Source of the DNA: CAWINH01 sp963837425
GTDB taxonomy: Bacteria > Chloroflexota > Limnocylindria > QHBO01
Direction of reading: 5' to 3'
DNA length: 64,000 bases
Assembly: GCA_963837425.1 (NCBI GenBank)
Contig: CAWINH010000009.1
Coordinates: 79,113-143,112, forward strand
Positions 44,317 to 53,743 of the stretch are shown here, one piece after another; the stretch's first letter is position 1, and each line of letters starts with the position of its first letter. Below the pieces are notes generated by a model, which saw nothing but the letters and a program-made list of their open reading frames with translations, searched no databases and was not told the DNA's origin. The position numbers and the translations under genes are program-made.

Positions 44317-45509
44317 AGCGTCACCTCGTTGCCGCCAACGTAGACCCGGGTCGGGCTGCAGCCGAGGTCGAGCGCGAATGCGCCGTCGTGGCGCGCGTCC
44401 CAGGCGACGAGGTCGGCGGCGAGACCGGGGCGTAGCGCGCCGCAGGTCGTGCCGAGAGCCAGTGACGCCGCGCCACCCGACGTCGCAGCGGTGACCGCCT
44501 CCTCGACGCGCATCCCGAGCAGCGTCGCGCCGAGGCCGATCACCAGCGGCATCGCCCCGAAGCGCCCGAAGGTGCCAGCATTCGAGTCGCTGGCGAGCGC
44601 CACCGTCGCGCCCGCGTCGAGCAGGGCTCGGGCCGGCGGCAGCCGATCGCGCATGGCGAGCGCCGGACCCGGCAGCAGGGTGGCCACCGTCGGTGAACCG
44701 GCAAGGGCGGCGACGCCCGTCTCATCGAGTTGCTCGAGGTGGTCGGCGGAGGTCGCACCGAGCCGCACGGCCAGCGCCACGGCGCCGATCGACGCCAGCT
44801 GGTCGGCGTGCAGCCGGATCCCGAGACCATGGTTGAGCGCGGCGCGCAGGACCCGTTCCGCCTCGGCGACGCCGAAGAAGCCGGCGTCGCAGAACACGTC
44901 ACAGAACTCGGCGAGGCCCTCGGCGGCCACCGCGGGGATCGTCTCCGCGGCAACGAGATCGGCATAGGCCGATGCGCTCGCCGCCTCCGGCGGCACGGCG
45001 TGGGCGCCGAGCAAGGTACGAATCACCCGCACCGGGACCCGCGCCGCCACGCGGCCGATGATCCGCAGCGCGCGGAGCTCCTCCTCCGTTGACAGCCCGT
45101 AGCCGGACTTGCATTCCACCGTCGTCGTACCCGCTGCCAGTGCGACGCGCAGGCGAGCCTCGACGAGCCGCTCGAGCTCCTCGTCGGAGGCGGCACGCGT
45201 GGTGGTCACGGTGCGCAGGATGCCGCCACCGGAGTACGGGACGCCCGCGAGCCGTGCCGCCGCCTCGTCGGATCGGTCACCGGCGAAGACCGGGTGCGTA
45301 TGAGCATCCACGAGTCCGGGGGTGACGAGCGCGTCGCCGAGGTCCACGAGGTTGTCGGCAGGAGGGGCGCCGGCGCGCGGACCGACCCAGGTGATCAGAC
45401 CATCGACGGAGTGGACTGCCCACGGCAGCCCACCCGCGTACGGCTCGGGGAGGAGGAGGCGGCCGCTGCCGGTGAAGAGGCGCGAGGCGGGCGACATCGG
45501 GCTAACCAT
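44292..45509 (-). CDS. hutI: Imidazolonepropionase
   Basis: 405 residues. An amidohydrolase of histidine degradation, opening imidazolone-5-propanoate to N-formimino-L-glutamate. Metal ligands DAHTHPVF (near residue 70), the substrate Tyr/His region LGAHAVPPE, HADQL near 240 and DSNAGTFG near 310 are visible. No hutH, hutU or hutG is adjacent, so this is an isolated step unless those genes are elsewhere. EamA transporter lies just upstream with a 4-nt gap. ATG 45497 is an alternative start. Confidence 0.92.
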   Translation of the reverse strand: MVSPMSPASRLFTGSGRLLLPEPYAGGLPWAVHSVDGLITWVGPRAGAPPADNLVDLGDALVTPGLVDAHTHPVFAGDRSDEAAARLAGVPYSGGGILRTVTTTRAASDEELERLVEARLRVALAAGTTTVECKSGYGLSTEEELRALRIIGRVAARVPVRVIRTLLGAHAVPPEAASASAYADLVAAETIPAVAAEGLAEFCDVFCDAGFFGVAEAERVLRAALNHGLGIRLHADQLASIGAVALAVRLGATSADHLEQLDETGVAALAGSPTVATLLPGPALAMRDRLPPARALLDAGATVALASDSNAGTFGRFGAMPLVIGLGATLLGMRVEEAVTAATSGGAASLALGTTCGALRPGLAADLVAWDARHDGAFALDLGCSPTRVYVGGNEVTLQRSTGST

Positions 45510-45513
45510 ATCG

Positions 45514-46470
45514 TCAGCCGAACTCAGGTTCGCTGACCGCAGGCGGAGGCGAAGCCTCGCCGCGGCGGCGCGCCGTGGCGAGCAGCAGCCCGGCGAGGAT
45601 CATTGCCGCGCCGCCGAGCTGGACGGCTGACGGCGCCTCTCCGAGCAGCAGCATGGCGAGGATGACCGACCCGACCGGCTGCAAGGTGAGGACTACGCTC
45701 GTCAGCGACGCCGGCAGGCGCGGGAGCGAGACGCTGATCAGCAGCCACCCAACCACCTGGGCGGAGAGGGCCAGCAGGAAGAGCCACCCGTGTGCCGGCC
45801 AGGACGGGACGAGATCCACCTCGCCGAGCGGCAGACCGATGAGGATCGCAACGAGCACGGCGGACAGCGTCGCGTCGAAGAGCGGGCCGGCTGGTCGACG
45901 CAGATCGGCGTTCCCGCGGCGAAGGACGAGGATGAAGATGGCGTAGGAGAGGCCCGTCGAAAGGCCCACGCCGGCGCCCAGACCGGGATCCTGGCCATAG
46001 GCGCCCGAGCCAATGACCCCGCTGATCAGCACGACGCCGCCGAGCACGACCGGGATGGCCAGCGCCGTCCGCGCCGGCATCCGTTCCCTGAGCAGCCAAA
46101 AGGCGAGGAGCGCCACGAAGACGACCTGGGTGTTGCCCATCACCGTGGCCAGGCCCGCTCCCACCAGGCCGATGGTGTGGTGGTAGAGCTCGAGGTCGAC
46201 GGCGAAGAAGACGCCGGCACCCCAAGCCAACCAGACCTGCGAGGCCGGCCGCGGGCCGTACGCCCGCCGCTCGCTCAGCGCAAGGAGGCCCAGGAAGGGG
46301 AGCGCGTAGGCGCATCGGAAGATCGCGGCGGTGGCCGGCTCGACCGACGCCAGCCGCACCAGGATCCCGCTGAAGGCGATGCTCATCGCCCCGAGCACGG
46401 CGGCCACGATCGGACGGCCGGCCAGCAGGTCCAGCGGAGTCCGGAAGCGTCGATCGGGCGGCCTGCTCAT
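45514..46470 (-). CDS. EamA/DMT-superfamily membrane transporter
   Basis: 318 residues. It has two five-helix EamA repeats, ten hydrophobic segments in all, with the second repeat starting near residue 170 (LSTGLSYAIFILVLRRGN). It is a drug/metabolite exporter family; substrate unknown, possibly an amino acid or its derivative given the hutI neighbour. A -10-like TACGCT sits about 10 nt upstream of ATG 46470; divergent from the cyclase gene. Confidence 0.85.
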   Translation of the reverse strand: MSRPPDRRFRTPLDLLAGRPIVAAVLGAMSIAFSGILVRLASVEPATAAIFRCAYALPFLGLLALSERRAYGPRPASQVWLAWGAGVFFAVDLELYHHTIGLVGAGLATVMGNTQVVFVALLAFWLLRERMPARTALAIPVVLGGVVLISGVIGSGAYGQDPGLGAGVGLSTGLSYAIFILVLRRGNADLRRPAGPLFDATLSAVLVAILIGLPLGEVDLVPSWPAHGWLFLLALSAQVVGWLLISVSLPRLPASLTSVVLTLQPVGSVILAMLLLGEAPSAVQLGGAAMILAGLLLATARRRGEASPPPAVSEPEFG

Positions 46471-46506
46471 CTTGGCGCTCAGCGTACCCGGTCGCCCGCA
46501 TCGGGC

Positions 46507-46535
46507 TTGCCTCGGCGTGCCCAGGCCTTGACACT
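46507..46535 (+). promoter_or_regulatory. Candidate leaderless promoter of the 46542 gene
   Basis: TTGCCT (46507-46512), 17-nt spacer, GACACT (46530-46535), then 6 nt to GTG 46542. No Shine-Dalgarno precedes the GTG. Confidence 0.4.
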
Positions 46536-46541
46536 ACCCGC

Positions 46542-49220
46542 GTGAGTCTCCCCACCGGCACCGTCACCTTCCTCTTCACCGACATCGAGGGCTCCACTCG
46601 CCTGACCGAGGCGCTGGGCAGTGCCTGGCCGCCAATCCTGGAACGTCACTTCGCAATACTCCGCGAAACCCTGGCCGCCCACGACGGCCTGGAGTTCGGC
46701 ACCGAGGGAGACGCCCTGTTCGCCGTGTTCGGCAGCGCCCCGGATGCGGTCGAGGCCGCCGCGTCGGCTCAGCGGGCCCTCGAGGCCGAGGCATGGCCGA
46801 ATGGCGCCACGGTCAGGGTGCGGATGGGGGTCCATACCGGGGAGGGGCAGCTGAGCGGTGGCACCTACGTGGGCCTCGATGTGCATCGGGTGGCGCGGAT
46901 CACGAGCGCGGGCCACGGGGGTCAGGTGCTCGTCTCAGCGACGACGCGGATGCTGGTCGAAGGGTCCCTCGAGAGCGACCTCGCGCTGCGCGACCTCGGG
47001 GAGCATCGGCTGAAGGACCTGTCCCGCCCGGAACGGCTGGCGATGCTGGTCGTGGAAGGGCTTCCGTCCGACTTCCCGCCGCTGCGCACCGTGGACGCTA
47101 TCCCGAACAATCTGCCGACCCAGCTCACGACCTTCCTGGGCCGCGAGCGGGAGCTGTCCGAGGCGGGGAAGCTGCTCGGCGAGGTGCGGCTGCTGACGCT
47201 CACCGGCCCCGGCGGCACTGGCAAGACCCGCCTCTCGCTCCAGCTGGCCGCGGAGGCGCTCGACCGATTCGCCGACGGCGTCTACTTCGTGCCGCTCGGG
47301 GCGCTCACCGAGGCAGAGCTCGTGATCCCGGCGATCGCGCAGGCCATGGGCGTCGTCGATCCCGCAGGGAAGGCAATGGGCCGCCTCGTGGAGCAGCTGG
47401 CCGGCAAGCACGTCCTGCTGGTGCTCGACAACTTCGAGCAGGTCATCGATGCGGCTCCCGAGGTCAACGAGCTCCTCAGCGGCGCGCCGGGAATCACGAT
47501 CCTCGTGTCGAGCCGGAGCCCGCTGCGCGTCTACGGCGAGCAGGAGTATCCGGTGCCGCCCCTCTCGCTGCCCGACCCCGAGCATCTGCCGGAGGCCGAT
47601 GCACTCTCGCAGTACGGCTCGGTGGCGCTCTTCATCGAGCGGGCCATGGCCGTCGCCCCGGGCTTCGCGGTCACTGCTGCCAACGCGCCGGCGATCGCCG
47701 AGATCTGCGTCCGCCTCGATGGATTGCCACTCGCCATCGAGCTCGCCGCGGCGCGGGTCAGGGCGCTCTCGCCGCAGGCCATCCTGGGCCGGCTGGGCCA
47801 TCGGCTCACACTGTTGAGCGGCGGTGCCCGAGACCTGCCGGAGCGGCAGCAGACGCTGCGCGGCGCCATCGACTGGAGCCACGACCTGCTGGACGAGGCG
47901 GAACGCCGACTCTTCGCTCGCTTTTCGGTCTTCGTCGGCGGAGCCGATATCGAGGCGGTCGAGGCGGTGGCGCTCGCGGACTGGCCCGATGCCGCCGGCG
48001 TGGAACCGGATGCGCTCGACGCACTCAGCTCGCTCGTGGATAAGAGTCTCCTCGTCCAGGAGGAGGGCTTCGAGGGCGAGCCGCGCTACCGGATGCTCGA
48101 GACGATTCGGGAATACGCCGCCGAGCGCCTGGCCGAGTCAGGCGAGGCGCCGGCCATCCGGGCGCGCCACGCAGAACACTGTCTGGAGTTCGCGACGCGG
48201 CTTGCGGAGCAGGTCTTCGGGGATCGCCAGCGCGCGATCCTCGACCAATTCGAACGGGAGCACGACAACCTGCGCGCTGCGGTCGACTACGCGATCGCCG
48301 AGGACCGCGGCGAGCTCGCGCAGCGGCTGCTCAGCGCCTCGTGGCGGTACCTGCAGATGCGGGGCCACCTCGCCGAGGCCCGGGAGCGGGCCGAACGGGT
48401 CCTCGCCTTGCCGTCTGGCCAGGCGCACACCGCTACCCGGCTGCTCGCGCTCGAGGCTGCCGGAGGAATCGCCTATTGGCAGGCGGACATGGACGCATCG
48501 CGTCGGTGGTACGGGGAGCAGCGTGCGCTCGCGGTCGAGCTCGAGGACCTGCGCGGAGAGGCGGACGCAATCTACAACCTGTCGTTCACCTACTCCGTCG
48601 GGCGGGAGGACCCGGCCAGGGGGCGGGAGCTGGCGGCCGAGGCTCGCACCCGCTACCAGGCCATCGGCGATCGACACGCCGAGGCGCGCGCCCTGTGGGC
48701 GCTCATGAACAGCTACGTCTTCGACGAGGCGACCGGCAACGTCGAGGCGCTGAGGGCAACGACCGATGAGGCCGCCGCATCGGCCAGGGAGGCGATCCCC
48801 ATCTTCCGCGAGCTGAACGATCGGTTCATGCTCGGCTGGAGCCTCTACACCTATGGCCTGCTGCTGAACATCCGCGCCGAGCGGGCGGAGTCCCGGGAGG
48901 CGTTCCGCGAGTCGCTCGCCCTCTTCCAGGAGACGAACGACCTCACCGGCTACGCGCTCGTGCTCGACGGATTCGCGGCGCTCGAATGGGCCGATGGGCA
49001 CCGTGATCACGCTATGCGTATTGCCGGGGCCGCCGCAAAGCTCCAGGACCTGACCGGGGTCGGGCTGGCGCAGCGCAACCGCGACGTTGCCCAGTTCTTC
49101 CCGCAGGACCTGCTCTCGGAGGCTCCGCTTGCGGACGCCTACGCGGAGGGCCAGCAGCTGACCCCGGAGCAGGCGGTCGCCATTGCGCTCCACAGCACGC
49201 CGGACTCCGCGGGAGCCTGA
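46542..49220 (+). CDS. Adenylate/guanylate cyclase-domain STAND ATPase (second copy)
   Basis: 892 residues. It has the same order as the 16.7 kb gene: cyclase homology domain (FTDIEGSTR, GTEGDALFAVF, DVHRVARITSAGHGGQ), ATPase with Walker A GPGGTGKTR near residue 227 and Walker B LLVLDNFEQ, then TPR-like helices. The cyclase Lys and Asn residues are again replaced. Start GTG 46542 is leaderless. The 3' end is overlapped by 82 bp by the macrodomain gene on the opposite strand. Confidence 0.88.
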   Translation: MSLPTGTVTFLFTDIEGSTRLTEALGSAWPPILERHFAILRETLAAHDGLEFGTEGDALFAVFGSAPDAVEAAASAQRALEAEAWPNGATVRVRMGVHTGEGQLSGGTYVGLDVHRVARITSAGHGGQVLVSATTRMLVEGSLESDLALRDLGEHRLKDLSRPERLAMLVVEGLPSDFPPLRTVDAIPNNLPTQLTTFLGRERELSEAGKLLGEVRLLTLTGPGGTGKTRLSLQLAAEALDRFADGVYFVPLGALTEAELVIPAIAQAMGVVDPAGKAMGRLVEQLAGKHVLLVLDNFEQVIDAAPEVNELLSGAPGITILVSSRSPLRVYGEQEYPVPPLSLPDPEHLPEADALSQYGSVALFIERAMAVAPGFAVTAANAPAIAEICVRLDGLPLAIELAAARVRALSPQAILGRLGHRLTLLSGGARDLPERQQTLRGAIDWSHDLLDEAERRLFARFSVFVGGADIEAVEAVALADWPDAAGVEPDALDALSSLVDKSLLVQEEGFEGEPRYRMLETIREYAAERLAESGEAPAIRARHAEHCLEFATRLAEQVFGDRQRAILDQFEREHDNLRAAVDYAIAEDRGELAQRLLSASWRYLQMRGHLAEARERAERVLALPSGQAHTATRLLALEAAGGIAYWQADMDASRRWYGEQRALAVELEDLRGEADAIYNLSFTYSVGREDPARGRELAAEARTRYQAIGDRHAEARALWALMNSYVFDEATGNVEALRATTDEAAASAREAIPIFRELNDRFMLGWSLYTYGLLLNIRAERAESREAFRESLALFQETNDLTGYALVLDGFAALEWADGHRDHAMRIAGAAAKLQDLTGVGLAQRNRDVAQFFPQDLLSEAPLADAYAEGQQLTPEQAVAIALHSTPDSAGA

Positions 49221-49792
49221 TCGCTGCCTAGCCGGGGCCGTCTCCAGTCAGTTGCCGCCAGCTCGCCAAGTGCGGTTGCGAATGACGGGTACGTCGCGTC
49301 GCGTAGCACGAAGCGGACGAGCAGCAGCGACGTCTCACCGGCGAGGTGGTCGGCGACGGTCTGGACCGCGACCCGCGCGCCGTCGGGGGCCGGATAGCCA
49401 TAGATCCCCATGCTGATGGCGGGGAGGGAGACGCTCACGGCCCTCAGCTCATTGGCCAGGCGGAGGCAGGCTGCATAGGCCGATGCCAGGAGATCGGCTT
49501 CGCCGGCGCTGCCACCCCGCCACCGGGGGCCCACTGCGTGGAGGATCCAGCGCGACGGCAGCCGATGCGCCCCGGTCGCCACCGCCGTGCCGGTCGGCGT
49601 GCCATTCGGGTAGCGGGTCACGAGCTCGTCGAGGAGTCCCCTGCCGGCCGCGGCGTGGATGGCGCCGTCCACGCCGCCCCCACCCCGCAACGCGGTGTTT
49701 GCCGCGTTGCCGATGGCGTCCACCCGCTGCCTGGTGATGTCGCCGATGACGAGCTCCAGTCGGTGCCCGTTGCGCTCGAGGCCCTCGCTCAT
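49139..49792 (-). CDS. Macrodomain ADP-ribose-binding/deacetylase protein
   Basis: 217 residues. It has the macrodomain signature GDITRQRVDAIGNAANTALRGGGGVDGAIHAAAG near residues 15-50, then AISMGIYGYP and SLLLVRFVL. It may bind or hydrolyse O-acetyl-ADP-ribose or mono-ADP-ribosyl groups. The last 40 residues lack the macrodomain fold and overlap the antisense cyclase gene. Its start overlaps the ABC permease stop (ATGA), so the three genes form an operon. Confidence 0.88.
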   Translation of the reverse strand: MSEGLERNGHRLELVIGDITRQRVDAIGNAANTALRGGGGVDGAIHAAAGRGLLDELVTRYPNGTPTGTAVATGAHRLPSRWILHAVGPRWRGGSAGEADLLASAYAACLRLANELRAVSVSLPAISMGIYGYPAPDGARVAVQTVADHLAGETSLLLVRFVLRDATYPSFATALGELAATDWRRPRLGSDQAPAESGVLWSAMATACSGVSCWPSA

Positions 49793-51093
49793 CGGGCTCG
49801 AATGGCACCGCCCAGCGCCGCGGAGAAGACCCGCCGGAATCCCGGCCGCTGGCCGTAGAGCAGCACCCCGGCGGCATAGATCCGCGCCGCGACGAGAATG
49901 GCCAGCCAGATGAAGACGAGCAGCAGAACGAACGCGAGGGCCAGCTCCGGCAGGCTGACGGACCCGTCGATGACCCTCACCGGGATCAGGTACGGAGCGA
50001 AGAAGGGGACCTGTGAGAGGACTTTGACCCACATTGCGGAGGGGGCGGTCGTAGCCGCGAACGACGCGAAGTAGCCAACCATGCCGACCATCGTCATTGG
50101 CATGACGATCTGCTGCACGTCCTCCTGACGGCTCACCATGGCGCCCAGGCCGGCGTACAGGGTGCAGTACAGGATGAAGCCGCCCACGAAGAAGACGCCG
50201 AACGCGACGAGGACCGGCAGCGTCAGCCCGGAGAAATCGGAGCTGCCCGCGGGCTCGTTGAAGAGCGCCTGGGTCAGCGGCCCCTGCGCGGCAAAGCCCA
50301 CGAGCGCGGCGATCACGATGCTCCCGTATTGCGTCAGCCCGGCGGCCCCGTTCCCGAGCACCTTGCCGAACAGCAGCTGCCGCGGGCTCGCGGCGGTGAT
50401 GAGCAGCTCCATGACCCGGCTGCTCTTCTCCTCGGCCACGCCCTGCGCGACCCAGGTGCCATACATGATGATCGCCATGAACATGATGACCACGAGCGCG
50501 GTGCTCAGCAGGTAATTCGACCCGAACTGCTCCGCGCTCTGATTCGCCTTCTCGGGGTTCACCGGGTCGAGGTTGAACGCTGCTGGGGCGAAGACCTGGC
50601 CGAGGTCCGTGACGCCTCGCGCTGCGAGGCGGTCGCTGACCGCCAGGCTGCCCACCGCGCTCTGGACGGCGAGCACCGTCCGGGACGTGCTCTGCGCATC
50701 GGCGTAGTAGTCGAAGGTGAGGTCTCCTGCCGCCGTACGGCCGATCGTCAGCAGTCCGCTGAGCTTCCCGTCCTTCACCTGGGCCCGGGCGGCATCCGCG
50801 TCGCTGACGACCTCGAGGGCGTACTGCGCCTGGGTCGCCCCGCTCGCCGAGGATCCGTTCAGGCTCTGGTCGAGGAACGCCACGGTGTTCGTCGGAGGCT
50901 GCGACGTGTCCAGGAAGACATCGATCTTGCTCGGCTCGTCGCCGCCGAAGAAGCGGAACAGGATTGGCGCCAGCGTGAGCGCGAGCCCGATGATGGCCAG
51001 GATCACGGTGAGGATCAGGAACGTTCGGTTCTTGACCCGCACCACGTACTCGCGGCGAGCCACGACCCACGCGTTCGGAAACAGGTCGTTCAC
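49789..51093 (-). CDS. ABC-2 type exporter permease (NatB-like)
   Basis: 434 residues. It has an N-terminal helix (residues 25-48), a long extracellular loop (about 50-185) and five to six C-terminal helices, typical of NatB/ABC-2. It partners the upstream ATPase. The EEKSSRVMELLITAASPRQLLFGKVLG cytoplasmic segment is the usual ATPase-contact region. Start ATG 51093 overlaps the ATPase stop. Possible Na+ or other substrate export is inferred from the family. Confidence 0.87.
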   Translation of the reverse strand: MNDLFPNAWVVARREYVVRVKNRTFLILTVILAIIGLALTLAPILFRFFGGDEPSKIDVFLDTSQPPTNTVAFLDQSLNGSSASGATQAQYALEVVSDADAARAQVKDGKLSGLLTIGRTAAGDLTFDYYADAQSTSRTVLAVQSAVGSLAVSDRLAARGVTDLGQVFAPAAFNLDPVNPEKANQSAEQFGSNYLLSTALVVIMFMAIIMYGTWVAQGVAEEKSSRVMELLITAASPRQLLFGKVLGNGAAGLTQYGSIVIAALVGFAAQGPLTQALFNEPAGSSDFSGLTLPVLVAFGVFFVGGFILYCTLYAGLGAMVSRQEDVQQIVMPMTMVGMVGYFASFAATTAPSAMWVKVLSQVPFFAPYLIPVRVIDGSVSLPELALAFVLLLVFIWLAILVAARIYAAGVLLYGQRPGFRRVFSAALGGAIRAR

Positions 51094-52046
51094 GACGCGC
51101 GCTCCGAGCTGGCGGCGGCCAGGTGCTGCTCCTCGTGGAGGTCGCGACGGCCGACGTACTCGATGAAGATCTCCTCGAGGCTGGGGTCGCCGATCTCGAA
51201 GCGCGTCACACGCTCACCGCGCTCCATCGCGGCGCGGAGGATTGTTTCGGGATCGGTACCGGCCGGAACAGTGAGCTCCACGAAGTCCTCGCGGTTCGCG
51301 CTGATCTTCACGCCCGGCAGGTCGCTGAGCCACCCGTTGCCACGCCCGTCCCCGTCGGTCGCCAGGCGCACGACCTGGCGGCCCATCGCTCGCTTCACGT
51401 CGCGGACCGGCCCGGAGACGACGACCTTCCCGCGGTCGAGGATGGCAATCGCCTCGCATAGCTCTTCGACCGTCTCCATCTGATGCGTGCTGAAGATCAG
51501 GGTCTTGCCCCGGTCGCGCATCTCGAGAAACGCCTCCTTGAGGAGCTGGACGTTCACCGGGTCGAGCCCGGAGAACGGCTCGTCCATGATCAGGACGTCG
51601 GGGTCATGGAGGATCGCCGCGATGAACTGGATCTTCTGCTGGTTCCCCTTCGAGAGTTCCTCGATCTTGCGGTCGCGGTAATCGGGGACCCGGAACCGTT
51701 CGAGCCACTCCTCGACCTCAGCGGTTGCCTGCGCCTGCGGAACGCCGTACAGCGCGGCGAAGTAGCGCAGCACGTCGATGACCCGCATCCGCGTGTAGAG
51801 CCCGCGCTCCTCCGGCAGGTAGCCCCACGTCCTCCGCGGCAGCTCGGTGTTGCGCCTGCCCTGCCAGGTGACGCTGCCGCCGTCGGCGAGCAGGATATCG
51901 AGCACGATCCGCATGCAGGTCGTCTTGCCGGCGCCGTTCGCGCCCAGCAGCCCGAAGATGCGTCCGGGCTCCACGCTGAAGCTCGCCCCGTCGAGCGCGG
52001 TGACCGCCCCGAACTGCTTGCTGATGCCGTCGACGATGAGACTCAA
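51090..52046 (-). CDS. ABC transporter ATPase (NatA-like)
   Basis: 318 residues. Walker A GANGAGKTT, a degenerate signature LSKGNQQK, Walker B VLIMDEPFSGLD and H-loop STHQ are present; the NatA-type C-terminal domain ends with SLEEIFIEYVGRRD. TTG 52046 is chosen because GGGAGG lies 11 nt upstream; no ATG/GTG exists near the conserved N-terminus. It is the first gene of the ATPase-permease-macrodomain operon, divergent from pntAA. Confidence 0.88.
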   Translation of the reverse strand: MSLIVDGISKQFGAVTALDGASFSVEPGRIFGLLGANGAGKTTCMRIVLDILLADGGSVTWQGRRNTELPRRTWGYLPEERGLYTRMRVIDVLRYFAALYGVPQAQATAEVEEWLERFRVPDYRDRKIEELSKGNQQKIQFIAAILHDPDVLIMDEPFSGLDPVNVQLLKEAFLEMRDRGKTLIFSTHQMETVEELCEAIAILDRGKVVVSGPVRDVKRAMGRQVVRLATDGDGRGNGWLSDLPGVKISANREDFVELTVPAGTDPETILRAAMERGERVTRFEIGDPSLEEIFIEYVGRRDLHEEQHLAAASSERAS

Positions 52047-52167
52047 CTGGTAGCGGACCTCCCGGCCGTGAGCGTTGAAATGGACGGTCCGTAGCCTAAC
52101 CCGACCGGGTCGATCCCGCACGGCCGAGGCATGCCTCCGCGACCTCAATCGTGGCCGGGGTCTCTGG

Positions 52168-52173
52168 TACACT
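52168..52173 (+). promoter_or_regulatory. Candidate -10 box of the pnt operon
   Basis: TACACT is a good -10 match, with a poor -35 (TCAATC, 52145-52150, 17-nt spacer). Transcription would start near 52180, right at the base of the hairpin 52182-52216, giving a leader of about 67 nt. Confidence 0.4.
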
Positions 52174-52181
52174 CTGATTCC

Positions 52182-52216
52182 CGAACCGCATTGCCCGTGA
52201 GGGCGGCCGCGGTTCG
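52182..52216 (+). promoter_or_regulatory. Nested hairpin in the pnt 5' leader
   Basis: CGAACCGC (52182-52189) pairs with GCGGTTCG (52209-52216), with an inner GCCC/GGGC stem around GTGA. It begins where the mRNA should start. It may stabilise the transcript or be a regulatory RNA; it does not match a riboswitch I recognise. Confidence 0.55.
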
Positions 52217-52246
52217 CTGTGTGTGACCCGAGGGTTCCGAGCGTCC

Positions 52247-53422
52247 ATGAAGATTGCAGTTCCGCGCGAGACCGCCGAGGGCGAGACCCGCGTCGCACTC
52301 ACCCCACAGACCGCCGGTCAGCTGCGCGGCGACGGGGTGGAGGTCATCGTGCAGCGGGGTGCGGGTGAGGCCTCGTTCATCGCCGATGAGGCGTGGACGG
52401 AGGCTGGCGTCACGATCGTGCCCGACGCGCCTGCGCTGTACGGCCAGGCCGACATGGTGCTTCGCGTCGGCCGGCCAACGGAAGAGGAGCTCGGCATGCT
52501 CCGTCCCGGGACGATCCTGATCGGCACGCTCGGCACGCTGGCCCACCCGGAGTACGCGCAGCGCCTCGCGGAATCCGGCGTCACCGCCATCAGCATGGAC
52601 GCCATCCCGCGCATCACCCGGGCGCAGAGCATGGACACCCTCTCGAGCCAGGCGACGGTCGGTGGCTACAAGGCGGTGCTGATCGCCGCCGAACGGCTGC
52701 CGAAGTTCATGCCCTTGCTGACGACGGCCGCCGGCACGGTGCGCCCGGCGCGCGTCCTCGTCTTCGGCGCGGGAGTCGCCGGGCTGATGGCGATCGGGAC
52801 CGCGAAGCGGCTCGGTGCCGTCGTGGAGGCGACCGACGTGCGACCGGTCGTCAAGGAGCAGGTTCAATCCCTGGGTGGCACGTACCTCGAGGTCGAGATG
52901 ACCGACGAGGAGAAGGCCCAGGCCGAGACGTCCGGCGGGTACGCGCGGGAGATGAGCGACGACTACAAGCGTCGCCAGGCGGAGCTGATCGCCAGCCGGG
53001 TCGGGGAGGCGGATGCGGTCATCACCACGGCCCTGATCCCCGGCCGTCCGGCGCCGCGCCTCATCACCGAGGAGATGGTGAAGAGCATGCGTCCGGGGAG
53101 CGTGATCGTGGACATGGCGGCCGAGATGGGCGGCAACTGCGAGCTGACCGAGCCGGGCAGGGAGGTCGTCAAGCACGGGGTCCGGATCATCGGCTTCACG
53201 AACCTGCCGGCCAGCATGCCCGGCAGCGCGACCCAGATGTACGCGAAGAACATCCAGACCCTGATCAAGCACCTCTTGAAGGACGGGAAGGTGGAGCTCG
53301 ACTTCGCCGACGAGATCACGCGCGGCGCCACGATCACCCACGGCGGGAAGGTGGTCCACGAGGCCACCGCCACTGCGCTGGGGATCGCGCCCGCTCAGCC
53401 GCCGGAGCCGACGGAGGCCTAG
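52247..53422 (+). CDS. pntAA: NAD(P) transhydrogenase alpha-1 subunit (domain I)
   Basis: 391 residues. It binds NAD(H) in the proton-translocating transhydrogenase: MKIAVPRETAEGETRVAL, RAQSMDTLSSQATVGGYKAV, GAGVAGLMAIGTAKRLGA and LTTAAGTVRPARV. First of the split three-gene (Rhodospirillum-type) form. It drives NADPH formation from NADH using the proton gradient. ATG 52247 aligns exactly with the family N-terminus. pntAB begins 3 nt after its stop. Confidence 0.96.
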   Translation: MKIAVPRETAEGETRVALTPQTAGQLRGDGVEVIVQRGAGEASFIADEAWTEAGVTIVPDAPALYGQADMVLRVGRPTEEELGMLRPGTILIGTLGTLAHPEYAQRLAESGVTAISMDAIPRITRAQSMDTLSSQATVGGYKAVLIAAERLPKFMPLLTTAAGTVRPARVLVFGAGVAGLMAIGTAKRLGAVVEATDVRPVVKEQVQSLGGTYLEVEMTDEEKAQAETSGGYAREMSDDYKRRQAELIASRVGEADAVITTALIPGRPAPRLITEEMVKSMRPGSVIVDMAAEMGGNCELTEPGREVVKHGVRIIGFTNLPASMPGSATQMYAKNIQTLIKHLLKDGKVELDFADEITRGATITHGGKVVHEATATALGIAPAQPPEPTEA

Positions 53423-53425
53423 CCG

Positions 53426-53743
53426 ATGGACGCGACTCAGCTGACCGCCTTTGCCCTGCTGGCGGCCCTCTTCATCCTCGTCCTCGCCGCCTTCGTGGGC
53501 TACGAGGTGGTGAGCAAGGTGCCGACGATGCTTCACACCCCGCTCATGAGCGGCGCGAACGCCGTCCACGGCGTCATCGTGGTCGGCGCCATGCTGGTCG
53601 CCGCATCGGCCGAGGGCCCGCTCCGGATCATCCTGGCCCTGATCGGCGTCTTCCTGGGAACCGTTAACGTCGTCGGCGGCTTCGTGGTGACCGACCGGAT
53701 GCTCGAGATGTTCCGGCGCCGCACTCCCGGAGGGCGTGGCTAG
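53426..53743 (+). CDS. pntAB: NAD(P) transhydrogenase alpha-2 subunit (membrane part)
   Basis: 105 residues with three or four hydrophobic helices (LTAFALLAALFILVLAAFVGYEVV, then VHGVIVVGAMLVAA and ILALIGVFLGTVNVVGGFVVT). It is the membrane part of the alpha chain, holding the PTMLHTPLMSGANAVHG segment. It abuts pntB directly (stop 53743, ATG 53744). Confidence 0.95.
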   Translation: MDATQLTAFALLAALFILVLAAFVGYEVVSKVPTMLHTPLMSGANAVHGVIVVGAMLVAASAEGPLRIILALIGVFLGTVNVVGGFVVTDRMLEMFRRRTPGGRG

